Shown here in pieces: positions 29,193 to 37,754 of a stretch of 64,000 nt of DNA (positions are counted from its first letter, which is position 1; each line of letters begins with the position of its first letter). The DNA is from Chroococcidiopsis sp. TS-821 (GTDB lineage Bacteria > Cyanobacteriota > Cyanobacteriia > Cyanobacteriales > Chroococcidiopsidaceae), in NCBI RefSeq assembly GCF_002939305.1, contig NZ_MVDI01000014.1, positions 1-64,000 on the forward strand, in the 5' to 3' direction. The notes beneath the pieces were generated by a model. The model was given only the letters and a program-made list of their open reading frames with translations, ran no database searches and was not told the DNA's origin. The translations under genes and the position numbers were made by a program.

Positions 29193-30776
29193 ATGGCGTT
29201 TGACTTAACGCAATATCCTTATGCTGCATCGCGACGCGCGATCTTAGGGAAAAATTATGCCGCCAGTACCAGCCAACCATTAGCAACGCTGGCTGCTATG
29301 GAGATGTTTTGGGCTGGTGGTAATGCTGTCGATGCGGCGTTAGCAATGGCGATCGCACTCACAGTCGTTGAACCAACTTCTAATGGAATTGGTTCGGATG
29401 CTTTTGCGTTAGTTTGGGATGGAAAATTACATGGATTGAATGCTTCTGGTAAAAGTCCGCGAAATCTCAAAGTTGATGACATACCCCAAATTCCGCTTGT
29501 AGGTTGGTTAACCGTTACAGTACCAGGGGCTGTTTCTGCGTGGCGATCGCTGTGGGAACGTTGGGGGAAATTACCGTTTGAGCAATTATTTGCCCCAGCT
29601 ATTCGTTATGCTGAACAAGGTTTTCCGGTATCTCCCGAAACTGCGCGTGCATGGCAAGCAGCATCGCATTTTTTATCACTCAATGCCCCAGAATTTCAAC
29701 CGTTTAAACAAGTTTTTTTTCCCAGCGATCGCGCCCCGCGTGCAGGTGAAATCTGGGGAAGTATAGTTCACGCGCAAACACTACGCGAAATTGCCAAAAC
29801 GGGAGGAGAGAGTTTCTATCGTGGAGATTTAGCCCTAAAAATTGCCAATTTTGCTGCGGATACAGGAGGAATGTTAACAAAAGAAGATTTGGCGCAGCAT
29901 CAACCCGACTGGGTACAACCCATTTCGACAAATTATCGCGATTTAACCGTTTGGGAAATTCCTCCAAATACGCAAGGAATTGCCGCATTGATGGCGTTAA
30001 ATATTCTAGAAGGTTTTGAGTTATCGCGTTATCCGCGCGAGTCGGTACAAAGCTATCATCTGCAAATTGAAGCTATGAAACTTGCGTTTGCGGATGTTCA
30101 TGCACACATTGGCGATCCTGAATTTATGCAAGTGACAAGCGATCGCTTATTAGACAAAACCTACGCTGCGCAGCGAAGAGAGTTAATTAACAACTTTCAC
30201 GCGCTATTTGCACAACCTGATTTACCCAAAGGAGGTACTGTTTATCTTGCAGCTGCCGATCGCGACTTGATGGTATCTTTTATCCAATCGAACTACATGG
30301 GCTTTGGTAGCGGAATTCTCGTACCAGAAACAGGCATTGCATTACAAAATCGCGGTTCAGGCTTTACATTACAAACCGGACATCCCAATCAAATTGCACC
30401 TGCAAAACGTCCTTTTCACACAATTATTCCAGGTTTTCTCACGCAAGACAACAAGCCGTTAGGACCCTTCGGCGTCATGGGAGGACATATGCAACCGCAG
30501 GGACATCTGCAAGTTGTCGTTAACTTAGCTGATTACGCCATGAATCCGCAAGCAGCTTTAGACGCACCCCGCTGGCAATTTACGACAAGGAAAACAGTGT
30601 TACTCGAACCAACCGTACCGCATTCGGTTGCACTTGCATTAGGCGATCGCGGACATGATATTCAAATCATCGCCGAACGGCGTAATTTTGGCAAAGGTCA
30701 AATCATCTTACGGCAAGGAGAAACTTTAATCGCGGCTTCTGAACCGCGTGCGGATGGTATTGCCTTAGCAGGTTAG
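29193..30776 (+). CDS. Gamma-glutamyltransferase family protein
   Basis: Ntn-hydrolase that cleaves or transfers gamma-glutamyl groups, for example from glutathione, after self-cleavage into two subunits. Seen are NYAASTSQPLATLAAMEMFWAGG, GGNAVDAALAMAIALTVVEP (family hallmark) and, at about residue 348, GGTVYLAAADRD, where the threonine should be the nucleophile exposed by self-cleavage. GSGFTLQTGHPNQIAP and GVMGGHMQPQGHLQVV follow. No signal peptide, so a cytoplasmic YwrD-like form is likely. Its 3' end overlaps that of the convergent reductase gene by 12 bases. A run of eight T at 29713-29720 lies in the coding region. Confidence 0.88.
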   Translation: MAFDLTQYPYAASRRAILGKNYAASTSQPLATLAAMEMFWAGGNAVDAALAMAIALTVVEPTSNGIGSDAFALVWDGKLHGLNASGKSPRNLKVDDIPQIPLVGWLTVTVPGAVSAWRSLWERWGKLPFEQLFAPAIRYAEQGFPVSPETARAWQAASHFLSLNAPEFQPFKQVFFPSDRAPRAGEIWGSIVHAQTLREIAKTGGESFYRGDLALKIANFAADTGGMLTKEDLAQHQPDWVQPISTNYRDLTVWEIPPNTQGIAALMALNILEGFELSRYPRESVQSYHLQIEAMKLAFADVHAHIGDPEFMQVTSDRLLDKTYAAQRRELINNFHALFAQPDLPKGGTVYLAAADRDLMVSFIQSNYMGFGSGILVPETGIALQNRGSGFTLQTGHPNQIAPAKRPFHTIIPGFLTQDNKPLGPFGVMGGHMQPQGHLQVVVNLADYAMNPQAALDAPRWQFTTRKTVLLEPTVPHSVALALGDRGHDIQIIAERRNFGKGQIILRQGETLIAASEPRADGIALAG

Positions 30777-31742
30777 AGTTTTTTCCAGTAACTTGACACT
30801 CGCGTAAATAGCGTCAATATAGGGAGTCGGAGTTTGTGTTAATTTTCCAAGTTCGGCAACTGCACCCACAATGGCGTCAACTTCGGTGGGACGACGTGCT
30901 TCAATGTCTTGTAACATGGAAGTTTTATGCGCGCCTACTTTTTCTGCGCCTTCGATGCGTTGCTCTAGCGAAATGCCAAATTCTACGCCCAGTTTCTCGG
31001 CGATCGCCTGCGCTTCGAGCATCATATTTTTTGCCAGTTCACGCGTTAAAGAGTATTGACAAATCTCTTCTAATGTGCTTCTTGTTAATGCACTAATCGG
31101 GTTAAACGCTAAATTTCCCCACAGCTTCACCCACAACTCATTACGAATTTGGTTGCGTACAGGCGCTTTGATTCCTGCTTGACGGAAGCTTTGCGAGAGT
31201 TGTTGAATGCGAGAAGTTTTCGTACCATCAAGTTCGCCCAAAGAAAAGCGATCGCCCTCGATATGTTGCACAACGCCAGGCGCGACAATTTCCGCTGCTG
31301 GATATACGACACAGCCAATGACGCGATCGACAGGAATATGCGCTTCCACGATTCCTTGCGGATCGACCGCCTGAATTTGATAATCAGCATAGGGACTGTC
31401 AAGCTTGCGAAAATACCACCAAGGAATGCCATTTTGCGCAGTCACGACGATTGTTTCCGCACCATACAATGCAGGTAAATGAGGCGCAACGCTGGGTACA
31501 CTCTGCGCTTTCAATGCCACAATGACAACATCCTGCGTACCCGCACTTGCAATATCTTGCGTTGCAACGACATCTTTAATCAACTCTTCTGTACCATCTG
31601 CATTGCGTAGCGTTAAGCCTTGTTGTTGAATTGCTTGCAGATGCGCGCCGCGCGCAATTAACGTCACTTGTTCGCCAGCCTGCGCCAATTTAGCCCCAAT
31701 GTATCCCCCGATCGCACCTGCACCAACAATGCAAATTTTCAT
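30765..31742 (-). CDS. panE: 2-dehydropantoate 2-reductase (ketopantoate reductase)
   Basis: NADPH-dependent reduction of ketopantoate to pantoate in coenzyme A synthesis. The N-terminal Rossmann motif is IVGAGAIGGYIGAKLAQAG. The central ALKAQSV lysine, the VTAQNGIPWW loop and the C-terminal helical domain with the RNELWVKLWGNLAFNPISALTR catalytic stretch are all present. 325 residues, normal. It may belong to the end of the ABC transporter / acyl-CoA synthetase operon, since only 86 bases separate it from the ligase gene. The link to CoA supply would suit an adjacent CoA ligase, but this is inference. Some family members act on other 2-keto acids. Confidence 0.85.
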   Translation of the reverse strand: MKICIVGAGAIGGYIGAKLAQAGEQVTLIARGAHLQAIQQQGLTLRNADGTEELIKDVVATQDIASAGTQDVVIVALKAQSVPSVAPHLPALYGAETIVVTAQNGIPWWYFRKLDSPYADYQIQAVDPQGIVEAHIPVDRVIGCVVYPAAEIVAPGVVQHIEGDRFSLGELDGTKTSRIQQLSQSFRQAGIKAPVRNQIRNELWVKLWGNLAFNPISALTRSTLEEICQYSLTRELAKNMMLEAQAIAEKLGVEFGISLEQRIEGAEKVGAHKTSMLQDIEARRPTEVDAIVGAVAELGKLTQTPTPYIDAIYASVKLLEKTLTC

Positions 31743-31828
31743 AGCAGCTTATACTAATTCTTTAACTAAGAACTACAACTAATTCTCCCTCTGCAACGTA
31801 TTTGTAGAAACTTGAAATCAAAACCGTA

Positions 31829-33352
31829 CTATGCCCCAATATTTAGCAATTTTGCCATATTCAACCGTTGCAATTTACCTGTTGCGCCTCTGGGTAACTC
31901 TTCTAGAATATGCAATTGACGGGGAACTTTAAATTCTGCAAGCAGTTCTGAGCAATGTTTGCGTAATTCCTGTTCGCTGACACTACTATCTTTTAAGACC
32001 ACTGCTGCGTGGATATCTTCGCCTAAAGTTTTGTGGGGAACAGCAAACGTCAGTGCTTCTGCAACCGCCGCATGACGCAGCAAAACGTTATCAACTTCTA
32101 GAGGAGAAATTTTCTCGCCGCCTCGGTTAATCAACTCTTTGATGCGCCCTGTTAGCGAAAGGTAGCCATCAGGATCGATTACACCTTGATCGCCAGTACG
32201 AAACCAACCCTGAGTAAACGCTTTCGCATTAGCTTCAGGATTATTTTCGTAGCCATCTACTACATTAGCACCCTTAACAACAACCTCGCCTAACTGACCC
32301 TTTTCTAATAAATTACCCGCTTCATCCATAATCCCGACTTCCACGCCGAACCCGTACCCGACACTACCAGCTTTGCGCGGATGAGGAGGTAAGGGATTAG
32401 AAGTCATTTGGTGCGATGCTTCGGTCATGCTATAGGCTTCTAGTACCGGAACATGAAACGTCGCTTCGAGGCTTTCTAACACTACTGGAGGTAACGAGGA
32501 ACTACTCGAACGGATAAATCGCAAACGACTTTGCGCGATCGCCTCTTGATTGCGTTCGGCGCGTGCAAGTATTAGTTGATGCATCGTTGGTACGGCTGAG
32601 TACCACGTCGGTTGAAACTCGCTAAAAATCCGCCAAAACTCCATGGCATTAAACCCGTTTGGGCAAATGACAGTTCCTCCTGATGCTAAAGTTGATAGCA
32701 TTGAGGCGACAATTCCATGAACGTGAAATAGCGGCATAATACACAAAGCGCGATCGCTGGCACTCAAGTTATACGTGCCAATAATATTTTGTGCTGAAGC
32801 CGCTAGATGACGATGTTTTATAGGTACGCGCTTCGGGCGACTTGTCGTACCACTCGTATGCAGAATCATCGCGACATCTTCTGATTCAGCTTGTTCAATC
32901 GTTTGCGGTGGATATTCTTTTCCTTGAATTTTGTGGAAAGACAACGTACCATCAGAATTTGGCGTCGCTTGAATGAGCATCATCTGTGGAGTTATCGCCG
33001 CTTGCGCCGTAGCGATTTCGTCACCGAGAACAATTAAGGCGATCGCTTGCGTATCTTCGTAATAAAACGCAAATTCCTCTTGTTTATATTTAGGATTCAG
33101 CGGCGCTGCTGTAGCGCACGTTGCCGCAGCCAGGTAAGTTAAAATCATTTCTGGACCATTCGGCATGGCGATCGCAATTCGCGATCCGCGTTTAATTCCC
33201 AAGCGATTCAACTGCGCTGCGAGTTCGACAATTTGGTGACGTAGTTGCTTGTAGGTCAAACTTGGTTTATCTGGTGCAACAATCGCTGGGCGATCGTCTT
33301 CTCCAATAAGTAGATCGAGTAGTGTTGCTGATTGGTGAATTAGTGAAGTCAT
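31829..33352 (-). CDS. AMP-dependent acyl-CoA synthetase (AAE3/Pcs60-like)
   Basis: Activates a carboxylic acid through an acyl-adenylate and joins it to CoA. The 507-residue protein carries the phosphate loop MILHTSGTTSRPKRVPIKH near residue 165, the adenylation core motif YSMTEASHQM, GWFRTGDQGVIDPDGYLSLTGRIKELINRGGEKISP in the hinge, and the catalytic lysine near the end in LPRGATGKLQRLNM. The HTSGTTSRPKRVP form is typical of the AAE3/Pcs60 group, whose known substrate is oxalate. It starts nine bases after the ABC ATPase gene and is clearly in that operon. The actual substrate is not shown by sequence. Confidence 0.8.
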   Translation of the reverse strand: MTSLIHQSATLLDLLIGEDDRPAIVAPDKPSLTYKQLRHQIVELAAQLNRLGIKRGSRIAIAMPNGPEMILTYLAAATCATAAPLNPKYKQEEFAFYYEDTQAIALIVLGDEIATAQAAITPQMMLIQATPNSDGTLSFHKIQGKEYPPQTIEQAESEDVAMILHTSGTTSRPKRVPIKHRHLAASAQNIIGTYNLSASDRALCIMPLFHVHGIVASMLSTLASGGTVICPNGFNAMEFWRIFSEFQPTWYSAVPTMHQLILARAERNQEAIAQSRLRFIRSSSSSLPPVVLESLEATFHVPVLEAYSMTEASHQMTSNPLPPHPRKAGSVGYGFGVEVGIMDEAGNLLEKGQLGEVVVKGANVVDGYENNPEANAKAFTQGWFRTGDQGVIDPDGYLSLTGRIKELINRGGEKISPLEVDNVLLRHAAVAEALTFAVPHKTLGEDIHAAVVLKDSSVSEQELRKHCSELLAEFKVPRQLHILEELPRGATGKLQRLNMAKLLNIGA

Positions 33353-33361
33353 AAGATCGTC

Positions 33362-34492
33362 TCAAGATACAGCCGCTGCTGTGGCGATCGCTTCTGCTAC
33401 TTGAGTGGTAGCACTTTGAGGAACCACGCGACAGCATTCAGCAGGAATTGCTAGATACATTTGTTCGCCAATTTGGTGACGAACATGAGGAGAAGTTACC
33501 ACACTCAAAACGATATCGCTGTTATCTAAACGCACAGTATAGTCGCGAAATTCTCCATAATAGTTGTGGTGTTCTACCCAAGCACTAAAACAGTTCATTT
33601 CGGGATTATCTGTCGGGCAGTAAATTGGGTTCATGATAATCGAGTGCGGACGTACACTTAATGCGACTGCATGACCAGGATAAACTCCAGGAGCAAAATT
33701 TTTTGCTGTAATGAATACTCCGCCCACATCTACTTGTCCTGAAGCTAATAAAGTACCAGGAAGCACGTTACAACGTCCAATAAACCGCGCTACAAACTCA
33801 GTTGCTGGACTTTCATAAATTTCTTCAGGAGTGCCTACTTGTTGAATAGTACCTTCATACATCACAACAATGCGGTCGGCAAGTACCAGCGCTTCTCCTT
33901 GATCGTGCGTGACATACACCGTTGTCAATCCTAGCTGATCGTGGAGATTGCGAATTTCGTTGCGCATTTCATCGCGCAAACTTGCATCCAAGTTAGACAG
34001 TGGTTCATCTAACAGCAAAATCTGTGGTTCCACAACGATCGCCCGCGCTAGCGCGACGCGCTGCTGCTGTCCTCCGGATAGTTCCGCGGGATAACGATTG
34101 GCAAATCTTCTTAAGTGGACAATTTCCAAGGCTCGATTCACGCGCGATCGCAGTTGTTCGCGTCCTACATGGCGCAACTCTAGTCCAAATGCTACATTTT
34201 CAAACACCGTTTTATGCGGCCAAATCGCGTAACTTTGAAAAATCATGGACATATTGCGCTTCTCTGGCGGTACAGTTTTTTGGGGAGAAGAAACAACGCG
34301 ATCGCCTACAAAAATTCGTCCCTCATCGGGAAATACAAAACCTGCTAGCATCCGCAACGTCGTCGTTTTACCACACCCCGAAGGACCTAACAAAGCAATC
34401 AATTCGCCATCGGCTACATTCAAATTAATGTGGTCAACTGCGCAGCTATTCTGAAAGTATTTGGTTAAATTGTCGATTGTAATGCTTGCCAT
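33362..34492 (-). CDS. ABC transporter ATP-binding protein (FbpC/PotA type)
   Basis: Energises import by the permease encoded upstream. Walker A is LLGPSGCGKTT (residues 34-44), signature LSGGQQQR (137-144), Walker B QILLLDEPLSNLD (156-168), and the H-loop THDQ. A TOBE-type regulatory domain fills the last 130 residues. 376 residues. The family includes iron, phosphonate, thiamine and polyamine importers, and sequence alone does not separate them. It sits 21 bases after the permease gene and nine before the acyl-CoA synthetase gene. Confidence 0.85.
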   Translation of the reverse strand: MASITIDNLTKYFQNSCAVDHINLNVADGELIALLGPSGCGKTTTLRMLAGFVFPDEGRIFVGDRVVSSPQKTVPPEKRNMSMIFQSYAIWPHKTVFENVAFGLELRHVGREQLRSRVNRALEIVHLRRFANRYPAELSGGQQQRVALARAIVVEPQILLLDEPLSNLDASLRDEMRNEIRNLHDQLGLTTVYVTHDQGEALVLADRIVVMYEGTIQQVGTPEEIYESPATEFVARFIGRCNVLPGTLLASGQVDVGGVFITAKNFAPGVYPGHAVALSVRPHSIIMNPIYCPTDNPEMNCFSAWVEHHNYYGEFRDYTVRLDNSDIVLSVVTSPHVRHQIGEQMYLAIPAECCRVVPQSATTQVAEAIATAAAVS

Positions 34493-34513
34493 AGATTTAA
34501 TTTGCGTGATTGT

Positions 34514-36253
34514 TTAGCCTTTTTCCAGCATGAAATCGCGTCCTAGGAACTTGTAAGCAATACCTATTGTGGTGAAGATAATTGCTAGCATCACGATTCC
34601 TAATGCGGCTACGCGTTCGTAGCTGCCTTCTGTTACCAATTGAAACAGGGCAGTGGAAATGACTTGCGTGTTATTCGTATAGAGTAAAATCGCACAACTA
34701 AGTTCGCGTACCGACAAGATAAATACAAGCAGCCAGCCGCTGATTAAGCCGCGCTGTACCAAAGGCACAGTAATTTTGTGGACTGTTGTCGCCTGCGTTG
34801 CGCCCAGGTTACGCGCCGCGAGTTCCAACTCAGGATTGATGCTCGTGAAAATGTTACCAGCATTAGAAAAAGCGATCGGTAAAAATCGCGTTGTAAAAGC
34901 AACAATCAAAATTGCTGCTGAGCCGTACAGTACAAGAGGTGGACGCGAGTAAGCCGAAAAAATTCCCACAGCAATTACAATTCCAGGAATTGCTAAAGGT
35001 AGCATGGGAAGAAAGCCTAATACCTGATAAAACCGTACCAGTTTGCGATTAACGATGTAAGCGATCGCAATTCCAACTAACATCGCAAACGTCGCTGCAC
35101 CAGCAGCATAAATGAGCGTATTTTGAATCGCGACTGAAGTAAAAGGCTGCTTGAACAATACGTCTTCAAACCAGGCAAGTGTCAAGTTAGAAGCATCCAG
35201 CGGGCGTCCCCAAGACTTTGATAGCGCTGTACGTAATAGAACGTAAACTGGCAAAAACAGCGATAGCGTCGCAACAAGGAAGCAGAAAGCTAGAAAAATC
35301 CATTTCCAGTATCCCAAATCAATAAGGCGTTTTCGTCCAGCTTTTCCCGTTAGCGTAGTGTAGCCCTTGCGCGCTAGCAGACGACGTTGCAATAACAGCA
35401 ACGCTGCGGTGAGAACAACCAAACATATCGAAAAAGCAGAAGCTAGTTCAACGTTAGAAGGATACTGAAACTGCTGCCAGATTTCGGTTGTTACGATATT
35501 AATTCGCGCTGGAATCAGTATTAAGGTAGGAGAACCAAACAGTGCGATCGCTTCTAAAAAGGACAAAATGAAGCCGGAAATAATTGCCGGTAATACGAGT
35601 GGTAAAGTAATGCGAAATGTTGTTGCAAATGTGCCTGCGCCTAAGACTGTCGCCGCATCCTCTAATTCTGAGGAGACAAACTCCAGCGCCGAACTCACCA
35701 TCAAAAATACATATTGAAAGCTGTAGATTCCCACTACAAAGATTGCGCCCAACATTGTATAAACATCGAGCGGTCCTTTTTCTGTGCCAGTCAATTCAAC
35801 AAAAACCCGATTCAGCCAACCTGATGTTGGTGCAGCAAGCAGAATCCACGCAATTCCACCCAAAAAGGTAGGCATCGAAAATGCCCCCAACAACAAAATC
35901 CGCACAAGTCCTCGTAACGGCATATTTGTCCGAGTCGTCGCCCAAGCGAGAGGAACTCCAATCAAAATACTGAGAACTCCTGTTCCTGTTGCTAGTATCA
36001 ACGAGTTAAGCGCTGCCTCGCGAAAGCGCGGGTTTGTCAAAACTTCAACGTAATTGCTGAGAGTAAACCCACCTTCATTGACTTGCATTAAGCTACGCAA
36101 GACTAACCAATAACTTGGTAAACCAATCAGCAATAGCAAAATTAGAATAAATCCAATCCAAAAAACGAAAGAAAAGTCATATTTCCCAAACCAACGATTT
36201 AAGAACCGCTGCGGGCTAACAATGAATCTTGCGATACCAGTTTGAGTCGTCAA
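34514..36253 (-). CDS. ABC transporter permease, two fused permease domains
   Basis: A 579-residue membrane protein with about twelve helices. It carries two binding-protein-dependent permease modules, each with its EAA-type loop for ATPase contact: SELEDAATVLGAGTFATTFRITLP in the first half and PELELAARNLGATQATTVHKITVP in the second. This FbpB-like fusion means one polypeptide forms the whole channel. It follows the binding-protein gene by 18 bases. Relatives carry ferric iron, 2-aminoethylphosphonate or thiamine. Confidence 0.85.
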   Translation of the reverse strand: MTTQTGIARFIVSPQRFLNRWFGKYDFSFVFWIGFILILLLLIGLPSYWLVLRSLMQVNEGGFTLSNYVEVLTNPRFREAALNSLILATGTGVLSILIGVPLAWATTRTNMPLRGLVRILLLGAFSMPTFLGGIAWILLAAPTSGWLNRVFVELTGTEKGPLDVYTMLGAIFVVGIYSFQYVFLMVSSALEFVSSELEDAATVLGAGTFATTFRITLPLVLPAIISGFILSFLEAIALFGSPTLILIPARINIVTTEIWQQFQYPSNVELASAFSICLVVLTAALLLLQRRLLARKGYTTLTGKAGRKRLIDLGYWKWIFLAFCFLVATLSLFLPVYVLLRTALSKSWGRPLDASNLTLAWFEDVLFKQPFTSVAIQNTLIYAAGAATFAMLVGIAIAYIVNRKLVRFYQVLGFLPMLPLAIPGIVIAVGIFSAYSRPPLVLYGSAAILIVAFTTRFLPIAFSNAGNIFTSINPELELAARNLGATQATTVHKITVPLVQRGLISGWLLVFILSVRELSCAILLYTNNTQVISTALFQLVTEGSYERVAALGIVMLAIIFTTIGIAYKFLGRDFMLEKG

Positions 36254-36271
36254 AATTTTTCCTCCGTTGCT

Positions 36272-37369
36272 TCAAGCGCCAAACTCGTTACGCCATTTCC
36301 TAATAACTTCAGGGATATCGCGTTGAATTTCCGCTGCTGTAGGAACTGTAGCTTGCATATCTTTAAGTGTTTTCGCGCCAGGAATAGAAACACCAGCTAT
36401 GAGCGGTTGCTCGTAATATTTAGCAATTAGTTCTGAATACTCTTTCGTCAGCAAGAAATTCATAAATAGCCTGGCAGCATTCGGATGCGGTGCATCACGC
36501 AATATGCCAATTGGACCCACGACGACAACTGCACCATCAGTGGGATAAACGACTTCCAGCGGGTCGCCTTGCGCTTTACGCGTCAATGTTTGTCCCAACG
36601 TTGCAATCCCAATCGCGCGTTCGCCAGATACGAGTACCGGAATAACGTCGTTAATCGAGCGCCCCAGCTTAGGATTAAGTTGATTAAATCTCACAATATA
36701 TTCATCCCAACCGTATTTTTGCTGCATTGCGATCGCCCACGTTCCTACTTGTCCACTTGCTGCACCGCTACCTGTGGCAATTTGATCTCTATACTGCGCT
36801 TGCACTAAATCTTTCCAACTTCTAGGCACATTTGCTGCTGGCAGCTTTTGAGTGTTATAGGCAATCACAATCGGAATCAAAGCACCGACTTGATAGAAGT
36901 TATCTGGATCGAGATTGCGATACGGTTCTGGAATATTTGCTTTACCTAATGGTTCGTATTGTAAAAGTCTTCCTTGCTCTTTTAGCTGCATCATTTGACT
37001 GATATCAGTCGTGCCAAAAACATCAGTTACTCTTAAGCCAGCTTGTATTTCTTGGTTAATTTTTTGAAACAACGTTGCAGCAGCATTACGAGTTCCTTCA
37101 AAAGTAATTCCTGGGTATTTAGCTGTAAAAGCTGCCCCGATTTCATTAACTATCTCTTGAGTAAAGAAAACAGTGTATAGAACAAGCTTTCCTTCCTTTT
37201 TTGCAGCTTCGTAAAGAGCTTTTTCATCACTCGGTGATATAGGAGATTGTTCTGTAACCAGCGAAGCCGATTGATTTCCAGGGTTAGCTGTACATCCTTT
37301 TAGTGCAATCAAGCTTACAGATGAAGTTCCAGTAATGACAATAAATTTGCGTCGAGAAATTTTCTTCAT
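36272..37369 (-). CDS. ABC transporter substrate-binding Tat lipoprotein
   Basis: Captures the substrate outside the membrane for the transporter. The N terminus has a twin-arginine motif (SRRKFIVITG) followed by a hydrophobic stretch and a possible lipobox cysteine (IALKGC, Cys26), so it is probably a Tat-exported lipoprotein. The mature 340 residues match the family 1 / FbpA-like fold (KLVLYTVFFTQEIVNEIGAAF near the start). The consecutive tyrosines that bind ferric iron in FbpA are not clearly in place (the late motif is AKYYEQPLIAG). The ligand may thus be an organic anion or a phosphonate. First gene of the four-gene operon. Confidence 0.82.
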   Translation of the reverse strand: MKKISRRKFIVITGTSSVSLIALKGCTANPGNQSASLVTEQSPISPSDEKALYEAAKKEGKLVLYTVFFTQEIVNEIGAAFTAKYPGITFEGTRNAAATLFQKINQEIQAGLRVTDVFGTTDISQMMQLKEQGRLLQYEPLGKANIPEPYRNLDPDNFYQVGALIPIVIAYNTQKLPAANVPRSWKDLVQAQYRDQIATGSGAASGQVGTWAIAMQQKYGWDEYIVRFNQLNPKLGRSINDVIPVLVSGERAIGIATLGQTLTRKAQGDPLEVVYPTDGAVVVVGPIGILRDAPHPNAARLFMNFLLTKEYSELIAKYYEQPLIAGVSIPGAKTLKDMQATVPTAAEIQRDIPEVIRKWRNEFGA

Positions 37370-37601
37370 TCAGCCTCCAGACCGAAAACCTATCTCTTGC
37401 CTGTTGTCAAAAAAAACTGTTCAGGCAAGCACCAGGATTCCCACAATGTTTAAAAAGTCAACTCTAGATTTATTAGGTTAACTATTAATGAAATAAGTAA
37501 ACTTAATCGAGTTGGGTTTGAACTAGTTTGCGTATTCTTATGTTCAGAATATTACAGTTTTCCAAATCTTTTTTTATGAAAGAGTTTATTTTTTTTGTTT
37601 C

Positions 37602-37613
37602 TACTTATAAGTA
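37602..37613. promoter_or_regulatory. Perfect 12-bp palindrome, distal operator candidate
   Basis: TACTTATAAGTA is its own reverse complement and is followed by AAAG. It lies 233 bases upstream of the binding-protein start, in a 385-base space containing no gene. An identical copy lies exactly 40 bases away at 37642. A regulator dimer could bind each. Confidence 0.5.
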
Positions 37614-37641
37614 AAAGTTTTTGATAAACTTAGTCGGATTA

Positions 37642-37653
37642 TACTTATAAGTA
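37642..37653. promoter_or_regulatory. Perfect 12-bp palindrome, second copy
   Basis: A second TACTTATAAGTA, again followed by AAA, lies 40 bases (about four helical turns) from the first. The rest of 37370-37754 is A/T-rich, with a T-run at 37589-37600; I see no other element or gene there. Confidence 0.5.
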
Positions 37654-37754
37654 AAACTTTAAAGAGATTAAGAAAGGTGTAGATGCGCTGCTGCCAACTT
37701 CAATCTTGTCAACTCTCATGTTAAGAAATTGATACATAACAAAGGTTAACTTTT

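Noticed and set aside
29713-29720. Run of eight T in the gamma-glutamyltransferase gene as a phase-variation site
   Set aside because: T-runs of this length are common in A/T-rich genes and the enzyme is not a surface-variable product.
34514-37369. Firm call as a ferric iron importer
   Set aside because: The permease and ATPase fit, but the binding protein lacks clear iron-binding tyrosines and the linked CoA ligase points elsewhere.
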